Assembly: GCA_026708085.1 (NCBI GenBank)
Contig: JAPOVP010000093.1
Span: 1 to 64,000 of the forward strand
Source of the DNA: Caldilineaceae bacterium
GTDB taxonomy: Bacteria; Chloroflexota; Anaerolineae; Caldilineales; Caldilineaceae
DNA: 64,000 nucleotides
Direction of reading: 5' to 3'
Numbering within the stretch: the stretch's first letter is position 1; the number at the start of each line of letters is the position of its first letter. Below, one piece after another: positions 16,574-24,435 of the stretch. The position numbers were made by a program, and so were the translations under genes. The notes beneath the pieces were generated by a model that was given only the letters and a program-made list of their open reading frames with translations, had not been told where the DNA came from and ran no database searches.

Positions 16574-17557
16574 CTATACCGCCTGGGGCGCATCGACGTA
16601 GGTCGGCACGCCCTCCTCGGCAAAGATGCGGTCGATCTCGGCCCGCTCTTCGTCCGTAAGCTTCCAATCGACAGCAGCCACGTTCTCCTCGAGTTCCGAC
16701 CGGTTGCGTATGCCGACCAGCGCCACCGACAGCGCAGGGTGGCCCAGCACCCATGCGATAGCCAGTTGCGCCACGGACCTCCCAGCACGCCCGGCGAGCG
16801 TTTTCAATCGCTCGGTACAGCGCAGCTCCTTGAGAAAGTGCTCCTGCTCAAAGAGCGGCAGATTGAACGCGTCGCCTGCTGAGCGCCAGTCCCCTTCCTC
16901 AAACGTCGTGTCCGGCGTAAACACGCCGGTGAGCAAGCCAAATCCCAGCGTGCCGTAGGCCATAAACCCGATCCCCTGCTCCAGACAGTAGGGCAGCACC
17001 TGCGCCTCCATGCGCCGGTCGAACAGGTGATATCCGACCTGATTGGCCGCCAGGTGCCCGTGTCGCTCGCACTCTTCCATCATCTCCACCGTAAAGTTGG
17101 AGACCCCATAGTGACGGATCTTGCCCGCCGTTTTCAACTCTTCCAGTGCGCCCATCGTTTCGGCGAACGGGGTGTCGTGGTCTGGCCAGTGGATCAGCAG
17201 CAGGTCGATCCAGTCGGTATTCAGGCGCTGGAGGCAGCCTTCGGTTCTGGCCAGCACCCATTCACGCGTCGAGTCCCGCGCGTGGGTGCCGTCGACTTTG
17301 AAGCCCACCTTGGTCACCAGGACGACCTCCTTGCGCCGGGTGCCCAGCGCGCGGCCCAGGATCTCTTCCGAGTGGTAGGGGCCGTAGACTTCTGCAGTGT
17401 CGAACAGCGTGATACCGTTGTCGATCGCGGCGCCGACGGCCGCGCTGGCCTCATCTACATCGATGTAGCCGTATTCGGTCGTGCTCATCTCCCACGTGCC
17501 GAACCCCAACGCCGAACTGATCAGATCGGTGTCGCCAAATCGCCGTTGCTCCATCAT
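16574..17557 (-). CDS. Aldo/keto reductase
   Basis: A 327-aa NADPH-dependent aldo/keto reductase of the YajO/Tas-like type. The catalytic tetrad is visible: Asp and Tyr in LFDTAEVYGPYHSEE (near residues 52-57), Lys in VLVTKVGF, and His in LLIHWPD. The HYGVSNF block and the C-terminal VALVGIRNRSELEENV cofactor-binding block are also present. The ATG at 17557 was chosen; a longer frame to 17641 would run into a repeat and has no family support. It follows the substrate-binding lipoprotein gene, separated by about 180 bp with a strong hairpin. Substrate is probably a sugar-derived carbonyl compound, which is inference. Confidence 0.88.
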   Translation of the reverse strand: MMEQRRFGDTDLISSALGFGTWEMSTTEYGYIDVDEASAAVGAAIDNGITLFDTAEVYGPYHSEEILGRALGTRRKEVVLVTKVGFKVDGTHARDSTREWVLARTEGCLQRLNTDWIDLLLIHWPDHDTPFAETMGALEELKTAGKIRHYGVSNFTVEMMEECERHGHLAANQVGYHLFDRRMEAQVLPYCLEQGIGFMAYGTLGFGLLTGVFTPDTTFEEGDWRSAGDAFNLPLFEQEHFLKELRCTERLKTLAGRAGRSVAQLAIAWVLGHPALSVALVGIRNRSELEENVAAVDWKLTDEERAEIDRIFAEEGVPTYVDAPQAV

Positions 17558-17610
17558 GTACGTCCTGTTCTTGTGCGTGACAGCGGCGCGTACGCCTCGC
17601 GCGCCTTTAT

Positions 17611-17722
17611 GGGAGAAGCCGGCATGAGCACTGGAAGGCAAAGAATATTCGCCCCTCAGCCTGGGCTGAGGGGCGAATATCCTGGCTAAAGCCCAAGGGG
17701 CCTTCCCGGCTTCTTCCGTAAG
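17611..17722. repeat. Bipartite hairpin repeat (copy, with strong central hairpin)
   Basis: Ends are inverted: GGGAGAAGCCGG at 17611-17622 and CCCGGCTTCTTCCG at 17705-17718. Between them lies a 16-17-bp perfect stem at 17645-17680 (arm ATATTCGCCCCTCAGC) with a 2-4-base loop. It sits between the lipoprotein stop and the reductase start and could act as a processing site or attenuator; there is no T-tract on either strand. Related repeats lie at 22970-23113, 38692-38861 and 43428-43617. Confidence 0.7.
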
Positions 17723-17737
17723 TCGAATCGTTCTGGC

Positions 17738-19366
17738 CTACTCCTCCTCAATATACCATAAGTGGATCTCGCGCCAGAGCCTATTGGTGTCAACCGCATC
17801 GAGCGACTGCCCCTTGACCTTGGCGTTGAAGATGGCGGGCCAATGGGTGAAAAACAATTCAATCACCGGCGCTTCGTCCATAATCATCGCCTGGATCTCG
17901 TTGTAGATGGGCTGGCGCTGCTCCACAGAGGCGTAGGAGAGTCCCTCCTCGATCAGCGCGTCCAGTTTCGGATTTGAGATGCAGGGAAAGTTGTTGGCGC
18001 CTTCGGAGTGCATCATCCAGTGGGGATCCGGGTCTATAGCGCCGTGTTCAAAGGCGATCATAGCGGCATCCATCTCGCACTTGCGCATACCATCCAGGAT
18101 AGCCGCCACGGGCGTCTCCACGAGGAAGATCTCGACGCCTATGTCGGCCCACAACTGCTGCGCTAACTCGATGACCGGAATGAACTGCTGGTTACCGGCG
18201 CCCACATGGACATCGAAGGAGAGCCTCTCACCCTCCTTCTCGCGTACCCCGTCGCCGTCCTCGTCCACCCAACCTGCCTCGTCCAGCAGCGCCATGGCCT
18301 TTTCCGGGTCGTACTCGTACCGTGGGATGTTCGGGTTGTAGTAGTCCGGGTATATGGGGGACAGGTTAGAATGGGCTACCTGGGCTTGGCCGAACCAGAG
18401 GTCGTCGATGATCCTTTGGCGGTCCAGGCCCCAGTACAATGCCTGGCGCACCCGCTTGTCCGACAACTGCGGTATGGTGTTGTTGAGCGGAATCAGAAAG
18501 GGCCCCGCCCCAGCTTGAGAAATGCTCGTAAACCTCGGGTCGTTGGCCAGACGCACGTTGTCCTCCATCAGCAATGGCCAGGCGGTCCCGTCGGCGTCGC
18601 CCGACTCAAGAGCGATGGTGCGCACCGAAGCCTCGGGCACGACGTCGACCCGCAAAAAGTCGAGATTGGGCCGCCCCCGAAAGTGGTCGTCGAACGCCTC
18701 CAGCAGCGTGAACTGCGACGGGTGCCATTCCACGAGCTTAAAGGAGCCGGTACCGATGGGGGCCGTCGCGTACACTTCTTCGCCCACCTCCGCGTGATAG
18801 TCCGACTGTACAATACGCAGAATCGCCCCTAGTACGAGAAAGGCGGCATCTACCTGCACCATGTTGATGACGGCGGTATAGTCATCCACACACTCGACGG
18901 AATCGATTTTTGACAAGACGCCGACCACTGGCGCCGCGTTTTCCGGGTCACGGTAGAAGTCAAACGTATACTTGACGTCCCTGCACGTGAAATCGGCGTC
19001 ATTGTGAAACTTGACGCCCTCACGCAGCGGGAAGGTGTAGGTCAGGCCGTCTTCGGAGATGTCGTAGGACTCGGCCAGCACCGGTACGACCGTATTTGAA
19101 GCGTCTATCTCCACCAGCCCGTTGTGGATTTGCATGAGCGCCGGCCGGATTGCGCTTGGGATGGCGCCGAGTCCAGGGCTGAGGCTGAAGGCGTCGTGGT
19201 GGCCCATCAGACGGAGAGTTCCACCCTGAGGTGGCCCCGTGGATGCCGCCTCCTCTTCGACCATCTCTTCCTCAACGGCCGTCGGCTGCTGAACGACGCA
19301 GCCCGCCAACATTAGAACGCCAATAACCAGCAACACCAACGACTTTTGCCAAATTGTGATAGACAT
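17738..19366 (-). CDS. ABC transporter substrate-binding lipoprotein, family 5
   Basis: A 542-aa extracellular solute-binding protein of the DppA/OppA/NikA family. A lipoprotein signal peptide is clear: basic start, hydrophobic core and LAGC lipobox at about residues 20-23. After an acidic linker the mature domain shows the family blocks PALMQIHNGLVEID, AESYDISEDGLTYTFPLREGVKFHNDADFT, APIGTGSFKLVEWHP and the DKRVRQALYWGLDRQRIID helix. It would deliver a peptide-like or small polar ligand to DppBC-type permeases; the nearest are 6.6 kb away on the same strand. A GGAGGAGAG ribosome site precedes the ATG. No permease or ATPase is in the same unit. Confidence 0.9.
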   Translation of the reverse strand: MSITIWQKSLVLLVIGVLMLAGCVVQQPTAVEEEMVEEEAASTGPPQGGTLRLMGHHDAFSLSPGLGAIPSAIRPALMQIHNGLVEIDASNTVVPVLAESYDISEDGLTYTFPLREGVKFHNDADFTCRDVKYTFDFYRDPENAAPVVGVLSKIDSVECVDDYTAVINMVQVDAAFLVLGAILRIVQSDYHAEVGEEVYATAPIGTGSFKLVEWHPSQFTLLEAFDDHFRGRPNLDFLRVDVVPEASVRTIALESGDADGTAWPLLMEDNVRLANDPRFTSISQAGAGPFLIPLNNTIPQLSDKRVRQALYWGLDRQRIIDDLWFGQAQVAHSNLSPIYPDYYNPNIPRYEYDPEKAMALLDEAGWVDEDGDGVREKEGERLSFDVHVGAGNQQFIPVIELAQQLWADIGVEIFLVETPVAAILDGMRKCEMDAAMIAFEHGAIDPDPHWMMHSEGANNFPCISNPKLDALIEEGLSYASVEQRQPIYNEIQAMIMDEAPVIELFFTHWPAIFNAKVKGQSLDAVDTNRLWREIHLWYIEEE

Positions 19367-19378
19367 CTGTCTCTCCTC

Positions 19379-19537
19379 CTATGGATGAATGTCTTTGACC
19401 CCTAAAGAGGCAATTGTCCAAAACTCTGTGAGCACGCTTCTTGAACGATCTCTCAACCGGTCACCTCCTTGGCTCAATCTATGACTTCCCGCTGCTGAAC
19501 AGCTTGAGGGTTGGAGTTTCAACTCTTTTTCCTCCAT
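19379..19537 (-). CDS. Possible small protein (52 aa)
   Basis: An ATG at 19537 follows AAGGAGGTGAAG, an almost ideal ribosome site, and opens a 52-residue frame that stops 12 bases before the lipoprotein start. The product starts with Lys/Glu-rich residues, then has Ser/Arg-rich stretches and one central Cys; it matches nothing known to me. A second AAGGAGGTGA inside the frame (near 19465) may belong to an internal start. It could be a leader peptide coupled to the lipoprotein gene or a chance frame in the leader. Confidence 0.3.
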   Translation of the reverse strand: MEEKELKLQPSSCSAAGSHRLSQGGDRLRDRSRSVLTEFWTIASLGVKDIHP

Positions 19538-19616
19538 CTTCACCTCCTTCTGCGGCTGAGCACGTGACAACTGGTGACGCAATAGTTTTCTGATTTAGCG
19601 CCGTCTTTACATCAGA

Positions 19617-21158
19617 TTACCCTTCTACCTGGATGAATACCTGATCGCCGCGCAGCTCAACAGGGTACGTTTTCAAGTCTTTAGTGACGGGTGCAGACAA
19701 TGCTTTGCCTGTTTCGATATCGAAGCTCCCTAGATGCAGTGGGCATTCGATACAGCCATCGAAGACAAAGCCCTCGGCTAATTTGGTTTCTTCATGGGTG
19801 CATAAACCATCGCTGGCAAAGAAGGCGTGAGGACCCAAACGATAAATGGCGTAAGTGTGGTCATTGTAGTCAAAGCCAAGCACGTCTTCCACTTCGATAT
19901 CTGAAACGTTACAAACCTCGATCCAACTGCTTTCTTCGGCATCTGTGTTTACAGCCGTTGCTGTGCGTATCTCTTCAATCGATGTGTCCACAGACTCAGC
20001 GGGTTCACGAGTGCCGTCTCTCACGTTTGCTACCGGTTCGTCGCTTAACGCGCTGCTTGACGTGACAACGCCGCCTACGGGGATGTCGAACGCTTCAACC
20101 GTTGTGCCGGCGTCAGGAATAGGGCGCCTTATATAATAATCCGGGTCTTTGGTCGCTTGCATGTACAAGGCCGGGATCATCTCCTTGTAGGCTTGCCACA
20201 GGCTCCGATACGGCGGCGGTGTTTGTGATTTCATCAGCTCGTGCAAGTCAGCCAAAGCATGGTAGGGAACCATGGGTATGACGTGGTGTTCGATATGATA
20301 ATTCATGTTCATATACAGATAGCGGAACACCGGATTCAGATAGATCGTGCGCGTATTTTCGCGGTGATCATACGTATCTTCACCCAAACCGGCGTGTTGC
20401 GTTACGGCGAGCATTTGCTCCACAAATGCACCGTAAAAGCGGGGAAGCCACACGAACATCATCGGCAGAAAGCTGCCGACCGCCACCGCCCACACCGCAA
20501 AAACCGCCACAATAGCTAGATAAATCCGGCTAGTCCAGATCATTTTGGGTAGCTCAGAGGCGGGTGCAAAGCTACGGACATCGTCGCCGATTTGCCCGGC
20601 AGCATGTCTGATCACTCGCTGTACTTCTAGAACGCCCCGCAGAAAGAAAAAGTCCATCGCAAAGATGAGCAGATCGGCTGGCCGTTGAACCTGGATTTCG
20701 GGGTCATAACCCACGAGATAGGTGTTGGTATGATGGCGGGCATGGCTCCAACGCCAGAGGTTAGCTTCACGTATGGTCATGAAGGAGCTGATATGGTAAA
20801 AGAGCTCGTTTAGCCAGCGGGTGCGAAACACGGTGCCATGGCCGCACTCGTGCCATCGCGCGTCGGATGAGGAGTAGAGCGTCCCATAGACGAAAAAGGC
20901 AAGAATCGCCCACCAGGTGCCCCAGGAGATCCAGGCCAGGTAGCCGCTCACCCCAAGCAGGATGATCCACAGGCCAAAATCGAGGAGACCGTAGCGGTTG
21001 GTGCGCTGCATCAATGCTTTGAGTTGGTCGCGGGGGATATCGGGGGACCACCACGCTTGTTCGACCTTTTCCTCGATGGCGCCATCGTCGAGGGGGATAT
21101 CCGTTCTGTATGTGTTGATCAGACGATAGTCCCGTTCGGGGAAGTTGCGTATTGCCAA
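19617..21158 (-). CDS. Membrane fatty-acid-desaturase-type oxygenase fused to a Rieske ferredoxin
   Basis: A 513-aa two-domain enzyme. Residues about 1-345 are a membrane di-iron desaturase/hydroxylase: several hydrophobic helices and the three His boxes HECGHG (near 103), HARHH (near 139) and HIEHH (near 287). A Ser/Thr/Glu-rich linker of about 60 residues follows. Residues about 420-513 are a Rieske [2Fe-2S] domain with CTHEE and CPLH. The arrangement matches a fusion of the MocD-like oxygenase and MocE-like ferredoxin of rhizopine catabolism, so the electron donor is built in. A reductase is not nearby. The start is a TTG with an AAGGAG site; the ATG alternatives lie inside the conserved domain. 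A promoter with an IclR-type palindrome lies just upstream. Confidence 0.85.
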   Translation of the reverse strand: MAIRNFPERDYRLINTYRTDIPLDDGAIEEKVEQAWWSPDIPRDQLKALMQRTNRYGLLDFGLWIILLGVSGYLAWISWGTWWAILAFFVYGTLYSSSDARWHECGHGTVFRTRWLNELFYHISSFMTIREANLWRWSHARHHTNTYLVGYDPEIQVQRPADLLIFAMDFFFLRGVLEVQRVIRHAAGQIGDDVRSFAPASELPKMIWTSRIYLAIVAVFAVWAVAVGSFLPMMFVWLPRFYGAFVEQMLAVTQHAGLGEDTYDHRENTRTIYLNPVFRYLYMNMNYHIEHHVIPMVPYHALADLHELMKSQTPPPYRSLWQAYKEMIPALYMQATKDPDYYIRRPIPDAGTTVEAFDIPVGGVVTSSSALSDEPVANVRDGTREPAESVDTSIEEIRTATAVNTDAEESSWIEVCNVSDIEVEDVLGFDYNDHTYAIYRLGPHAFFASDGLCTHEETKLAEGFVFDGCIECPLHLGSFDIETGKALSAPVTKDLKTYPVELRGDQVFIQVEG

Positions 21159-21198
21159 TTTTTCTCCTTCGCAATATCAAAATCAGATCGGTACATTA

Positions 21199-21217
21199 TG
21201 TGGAATCAGATTCCGCA
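21199..21217. promoter_or_regulatory. Putative IclR-type operator upstream of the desaturase-Rieske gene
   Basis: A 19-bp palindrome, TGTGGAATC-A-GATTCCGCA, with one mismatched pair. It overlaps the expected transcription start of the promoter at 21221-21249, a repressing position. The half-site GGAATC occurs in the same arrangement upstream of the IclR gene at 47536-47556. Palindromes of the GGAA-N-TTCC kind are typical IclR-family targets. Confidence 0.65.
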
Positions 21218-21220
21218 TCC

Positions 21221-21249
21221 ACCATACTATATATAATCTTCCCTGTCAA
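21221..21249 (-). promoter_or_regulatory. Sigma70-type promoter of the desaturase-Rieske gene
   Basis: On the minus strand TTGACA (21244-21249) and TATGGT (21221-21226) are 17 bp apart. The predicted start is near 21214, giving a leader of about 55 nt before the TTG start codon. The same layout is repeated at 47560-47588. Confidence 0.65.
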
Positions 21250-21364
21250 AGCGCGATACGTCACCCACGAAACGTCTGCAAATACAGCGAAACGGCGTGC
21301 ATGAAGGAACCACGACCATCCGTGCCTGGCTCTTTCCGGGCAGAATATGGGTGATGGTCAAGAC

Positions 21365-21541
21365 TGTGAAGAATCGGTTGTGCCCACGTTTAGGCTCCCG
21401 GATTTCGGCGAGTTCGAGGATGCGTCCACAGCGAGGGCACTGAAGAGGGTCGTAGCCCAAACTCTGTTTGTGCTGGAGTGTGGTGGGTAGTGATGCCTGG
21501 TCGAAAAGAGGGTTGAAGGCGAAGGGCTTCGAGGGCGGTGC
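21365..21541 (-). pseudogene. IS91-like transposase C-terminal remnant
   Basis: The minus frame contains YDPLQCPRCGRILELAEIRE, a pattern (DPL-x-CP-x-CG followed by a short hydrophobic stretch) found at the C-terminus of IS91-type transposases. Everything upstream is missing, and the fragment sits between the amidase stop and the desaturase promoter. Recognition is by motif only. Confidence 0.35.
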
Positions 21542-21554
21542 GGGCGATTGAATT

Positions 21555-22943
21555 CTACATCGGAGGGCGCTGCCAGCCGCCAAACAGCTCTTCCAGATGC
21601 TTGACGGCTGCCAGCGCCACATCCTCACGCCACGGACGCGCCACCACCTGGGCGCCGATGGGCAACCCCTCGGGAGACGTGCTAACGCGGACGACGGCTG
21701 CCGGCCAACCGGTCAAGTTGTAGGTGGCGGTGTACGCAAACACGGGCAACTGGATACTCGACGCTCCGTGAGGTGGAGCCGGAAAGGGGAGTACTGGGCA
21801 GACCACGACATCGTACGCTTCCATAAAGGAGAGCATTTCACTTCGAAACTGGTCAATCTGGAAAACCAAGCCACTCAATGTGTCGGACGTCAATTTCAAT
21901 TCTTGGCCCATAGCTATCAGGTTCGCGATCCCCGGATGTGGTTCCGTGGTGCCGTACAGGTCGAGGAGTCGCTTGAAACCTGCACCACCATCTCCTAACT
22001 GGCAGCCAAGCAGGAGGTCCATCGCTTTCTCCATGCCGGGTGGCCGCGCTTCTTCTACGGTTGCCCCGGCTTTTTCCAAAGCGGATGCGGCTGCTTCCAC
22101 GGCGGCCATAATTTCCGGCGTGGGCGTTACGATGCCATTGTCCGTGTAAAAGGCAGCGCGCAGATCGGTGAGGTTCACTTGGTTCGGGTCAGCCAATGGC
22201 ATGGGAACGATCGCCGGGTCGCGCCAGTCAACGCCAGCGATGATGGGCAGGATCGTGATCAAGTCTTCGACGTAACGCGCCATAGGTCCGATCTGCGTCA
22301 AAGACTGATCAAGGCCTGCAGGGGGAAGAATGTGGCCGGTCCGCGGAACCCGTCCGGACGTGGGTCGAATGCCGGCTGTGCCGCAAACGTGCGATGGCAA
22401 ACGAATGCTCCCACCGGTGTCGCTTCCGATATCAAAGGGTATCCCACCCGCGGCGATGATCGCCGCCGCTCCTCCGCTGCTGCCGCCACAGGTACGCGAC
22501 ACGTCGTAAGGGTTGTTGGTGCGGCCGTAGACCAGGTTAACCGTCTCGAAATCGAGCGTCAGTTCCGGTGTGTTGGTCTTGCCCAACAGAATCGCGCCTG
22601 CGGCGCGCAGGCGGGCCACCACCGTGGCGTCTTGCTCTGGTACAAAGGAGCTTCTCCCCTGCGTGCCCCCGCTGCTGATCACCCCGGCTGTGTCCAGGGC
22701 GTCCTTGATCGTCATGGGAACGCCGTGCAGGGGACCTCGCAGACCGCCCTTTGCCAATTCTTCATCTGACCGGCGGGCTTCTACCAAGGCCCCTTCAGCA
22801 TCCAGTCGGACAACGGCGTTCAATTGAGGATTGACGTCTCTTATGCGCTGCACGTATGCTCTCACGACCTCTTCTGATGAAACCTCTTTCGTGCGTATGG
22901 CTTTGGCCACGGCTGTAGCTGATGCGTAAATCAATTCAGACAT
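21555..22943 (-). CDS. Amidase, amidase-signature family
   Basis: A 462-aa Ser-Ser-Lys amidohydrolase that cleaves amide bonds (GatA/AtzF/nylA-type fold). The triad is visible: Lys in MTIKDALDT (near residue 79), the cis-Ser in GSDTGGSIR (near 175) and the nucleophile region in the preceding CGGSSGGAAA signature (near 150). The C-terminal WPAAVVRVSTSPEGLPIGAQVVARPWRE block is intact. It is not part of a GatCAB operon, so a catabolic amidase role is more likely. A GAGGAGA ribosome site precedes the ATG. It is the first gene of this minus-strand group, divergent from the phytanoyl-CoA-dioxygenase-like gene. Confidence 0.9.
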   Translation of the reverse strand: MSELIYASATAVAKAIRTKEVSSEEVVRAYVQRIRDVNPQLNAVVRLDAEGALVEARRSDEELAKGGLRGPLHGVPMTIKDALDTAGVISSGGTQGRSSFVPEQDATVVARLRAAGAILLGKTNTPELTLDFETVNLVYGRTNNPYDVSRTCGGSSGGAAAIIAAGGIPFDIGSDTGGSIRLPSHVCGTAGIRPTSGRVPRTGHILPPAGLDQSLTQIGPMARYVEDLITILPIIAGVDWRDPAIVPMPLADPNQVNLTDLRAAFYTDNGIVTPTPEIMAAVEAAASALEKAGATVEEARPPGMEKAMDLLLGCQLGDGGAGFKRLLDLYGTTEPHPGIANLIAMGQELKLTSDTLSGLVFQIDQFRSEMLSFMEAYDVVVCPVLPFPAPPHGASSIQLPVFAYTATYNLTGWPAAVVRVSTSPEGLPIGAQVVARPWREDVALAAVKHLEELFGGWQRPPM

Positions 22944-22969
22944 CTGACAAATCTCCTCACTATGTGGTT

Positions 22970-23113
22970 ATGGGAGAAGCCGGGGAAACCCCTTCGGCCT
23001 TAGCCAAGGGATGAATGGCAGAGTCTTTTACCTATATGCGCGACAATAAGCGTGTCCGTAGAGAAACCTATTGAGCTAACTGAAGCCCAGGACGTTTACG
23101 CTTGGGTTTCTCA
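22970..23113. repeat. Bipartite hairpin repeat
   Basis: Begins with GGGAGAAGCCGGGGAAACCCC and ends with GCTTGGGTTTCTCA; inside, GAGAAACC (23061-23068) pairs with GGTTTCTC (23105-23112). The right end is the reverse complement of the start of the 43428-43617 copy. It fills most of the gap between the divergent amidase and dioxygenase genes; the rest, to 23325, holds nothing recognisable. Confidence 0.65.
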
Positions 23114-23325
23114 TGATCCAGGTCGGCTCGCCAGGGAGTTGCACCAATAGCATTTAGGACTACAATACCTGAGTGTGATTGAGGAATTTTAGCAGGAATA
23201 CAGCGCGGCGCAAGCCTGCCGGGGCCGACTTGCCCAATGGTGATGCACCAAGGCGGTGCCCCACGACCTTGCAGGAGAGAAGAATCAAAAACACCTCAGG
23301 ATCGCGCTCAAGGAGTCCGAGCAAA

Positions 23326-24210
23326 ATGACATCAACAAATCTACCAGGGGCCAGCATCTCAGACATTGAGGTCTTTGCAGCCGACCTTGATCTACAACAG
23401 GCAGCCGCTATCTACCGCGAATACGGTTGTCTCGTGGTGCGTAGTCTCATGAACGCGTACATTGACGCAATGTATAACGACATCATGCGGTCCGTCGATA
23501 TCGCCATCAATCAGCTTGACCAGGCGGAAAAAGCCCCTGATGGCTGGCGTACACCCAACGGATCGTTGTTCATCCCTGCACCGGAGGGTTATGAGCGCGA
23601 CAAACAGGTGTATGTTGTGGGTATCGATTACTATACCAGCGGTGCATTTCTCCAGGCAGCGCTTGATGCCACGGCTTTGGACATTGTTGAGGCCATCCTG
23701 GGTCCGAACATTGAGCTGTTCGGTCAAGGCCAGAGCCTGGTGAAAGAGCCGGTGGGCGGATTTCCCAAGATCCTGCATCAGGACTCGGCCTATTTCGAGC
23801 ACAAATACGAAGGTCCGGTTGCAATCCTCAACTATGTCGTGGATACGGATGTGCAAAGAGGCGCGCTGCACGTGGTGCCTGGTTCTCACCGCATAGGTCA
23901 GCTCCAACACATCGATACCTTCACACACCTGGGCTTGGACGAAGATGAATGGCCCTGGGAAGCGGCGATACCTGTAGAGGGCCAGGCCGGCGATGCGATT
24001 TTCTTCCATGTGAGGACCGTGCACGGCTCCAAGCCCAACTTTTCAGACAAACCACGGCAGGTGTTCATCAACCGCTATCGCCGTCCCGATGATTATGTGA
24101 CGATCAGGGGGTTTACAGTAGCGAACCGGGCGGAGGCTGAAAAACGAGCGCAAGAGGCCCGAAAAACCAACGAACAGCGCGGGCTAATGGTAAGGGGGTT
24201 CCGAACCTAA
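23326..24210 (+). CDS. Phytanoyl-CoA dioxygenase-like Fe(II)/2-oxoglutarate oxygenase
   Basis: A 294-aa member of the PhyH family, which hydroxylates its substrate using Fe(II), oxygen and 2-oxoglutarate. Iron ligands are visible as H-x-D in LHQDSAYFEHK and a distal His in TVHGSKPNFS; the Arg for 2-oxoglutarate is likely in VFINRYRR. The GALHVVPGSHR block is also typical. The ATG at 23326 has an AAGGAG ribosome site; the longer frame to 23179 crosses non-coding sequence. It is followed on the same strand by a truncated lipoprotein frame and M81 paralogue 2. The substrate is unknown; family members range from lipids to small amino acids and phosphonates. Confidence 0.88.
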   Translation: MTSTNLPGASISDIEVFAADLDLQQAAAIYREYGCLVVRSLMNAYIDAMYNDIMRSVDIAINQLDQAEKAPDGWRTPNGSLFIPAPEGYERDKQVYVVGIDYYTSGAFLQAALDATALDIVEAILGPNIELFGQGQSLVKEPVGGFPKILHQDSAYFEHKYEGPVAILNYVVDTDVQRGALHVVPGSHRIGQLQHIDTFTHLGLDEDEWPWEAAIPVEGQAGDAIFFHVRTVHGSKPNFSDKPRQVFINRYRRPDDYVTIRGFTVANRAEAEKRAQEARKTNEQRGLMVRGFRT

Positions 24211-24225
24211 GAGGGGAAATTGGTC

Positions 24226-24393
24226 GTGAATGCCGTTATCCTTTCCGAACAGCAAATCCTAGGTTTGCTTGTGCTGACCGCCTGCGAGAAAGAGGTAGCA
24301 GTTACGCGAGTCGTCACCGAGAAAGAGACGGTTTTCCAAAAAAAGACAGTCGTCCAAGTGAAGGTCGTCACCGCGACGCCACTTCGATATTGA
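24226..24393 (+). pseudogene. Truncated substrate-binding lipoprotein (N-terminus only)
   Basis: A 55-codon frame from GTG at 24226 encodes a short hydrophobic stretch, the lipobox LTAC, and a Val/Thr/Lys/Glu repeat (VVTEKETV, KKTVVQVKVVTATP). This is exactly how family-5 binding lipoproteins of this type begin, as in the 37091-38650 gene. The frame stops at TGA 24391-24393 and the binding domain is missing. It may be a deletion remnant, though a small free lipoprotein cannot be excluded. It is too short to stand out as a gene by length. Confidence 0.5.
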
Positions 24394-24435
24394 AAGTGGG
24401 GGAAGTACGTCAGAATATGGGTTAGGAGAAAGCCT

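Noticed and set aside
17645-17680. Rho-independent terminator at the 17-bp hairpin
   Set aside because: No run of T follows the stem on either strand; it belongs to a repeat element.
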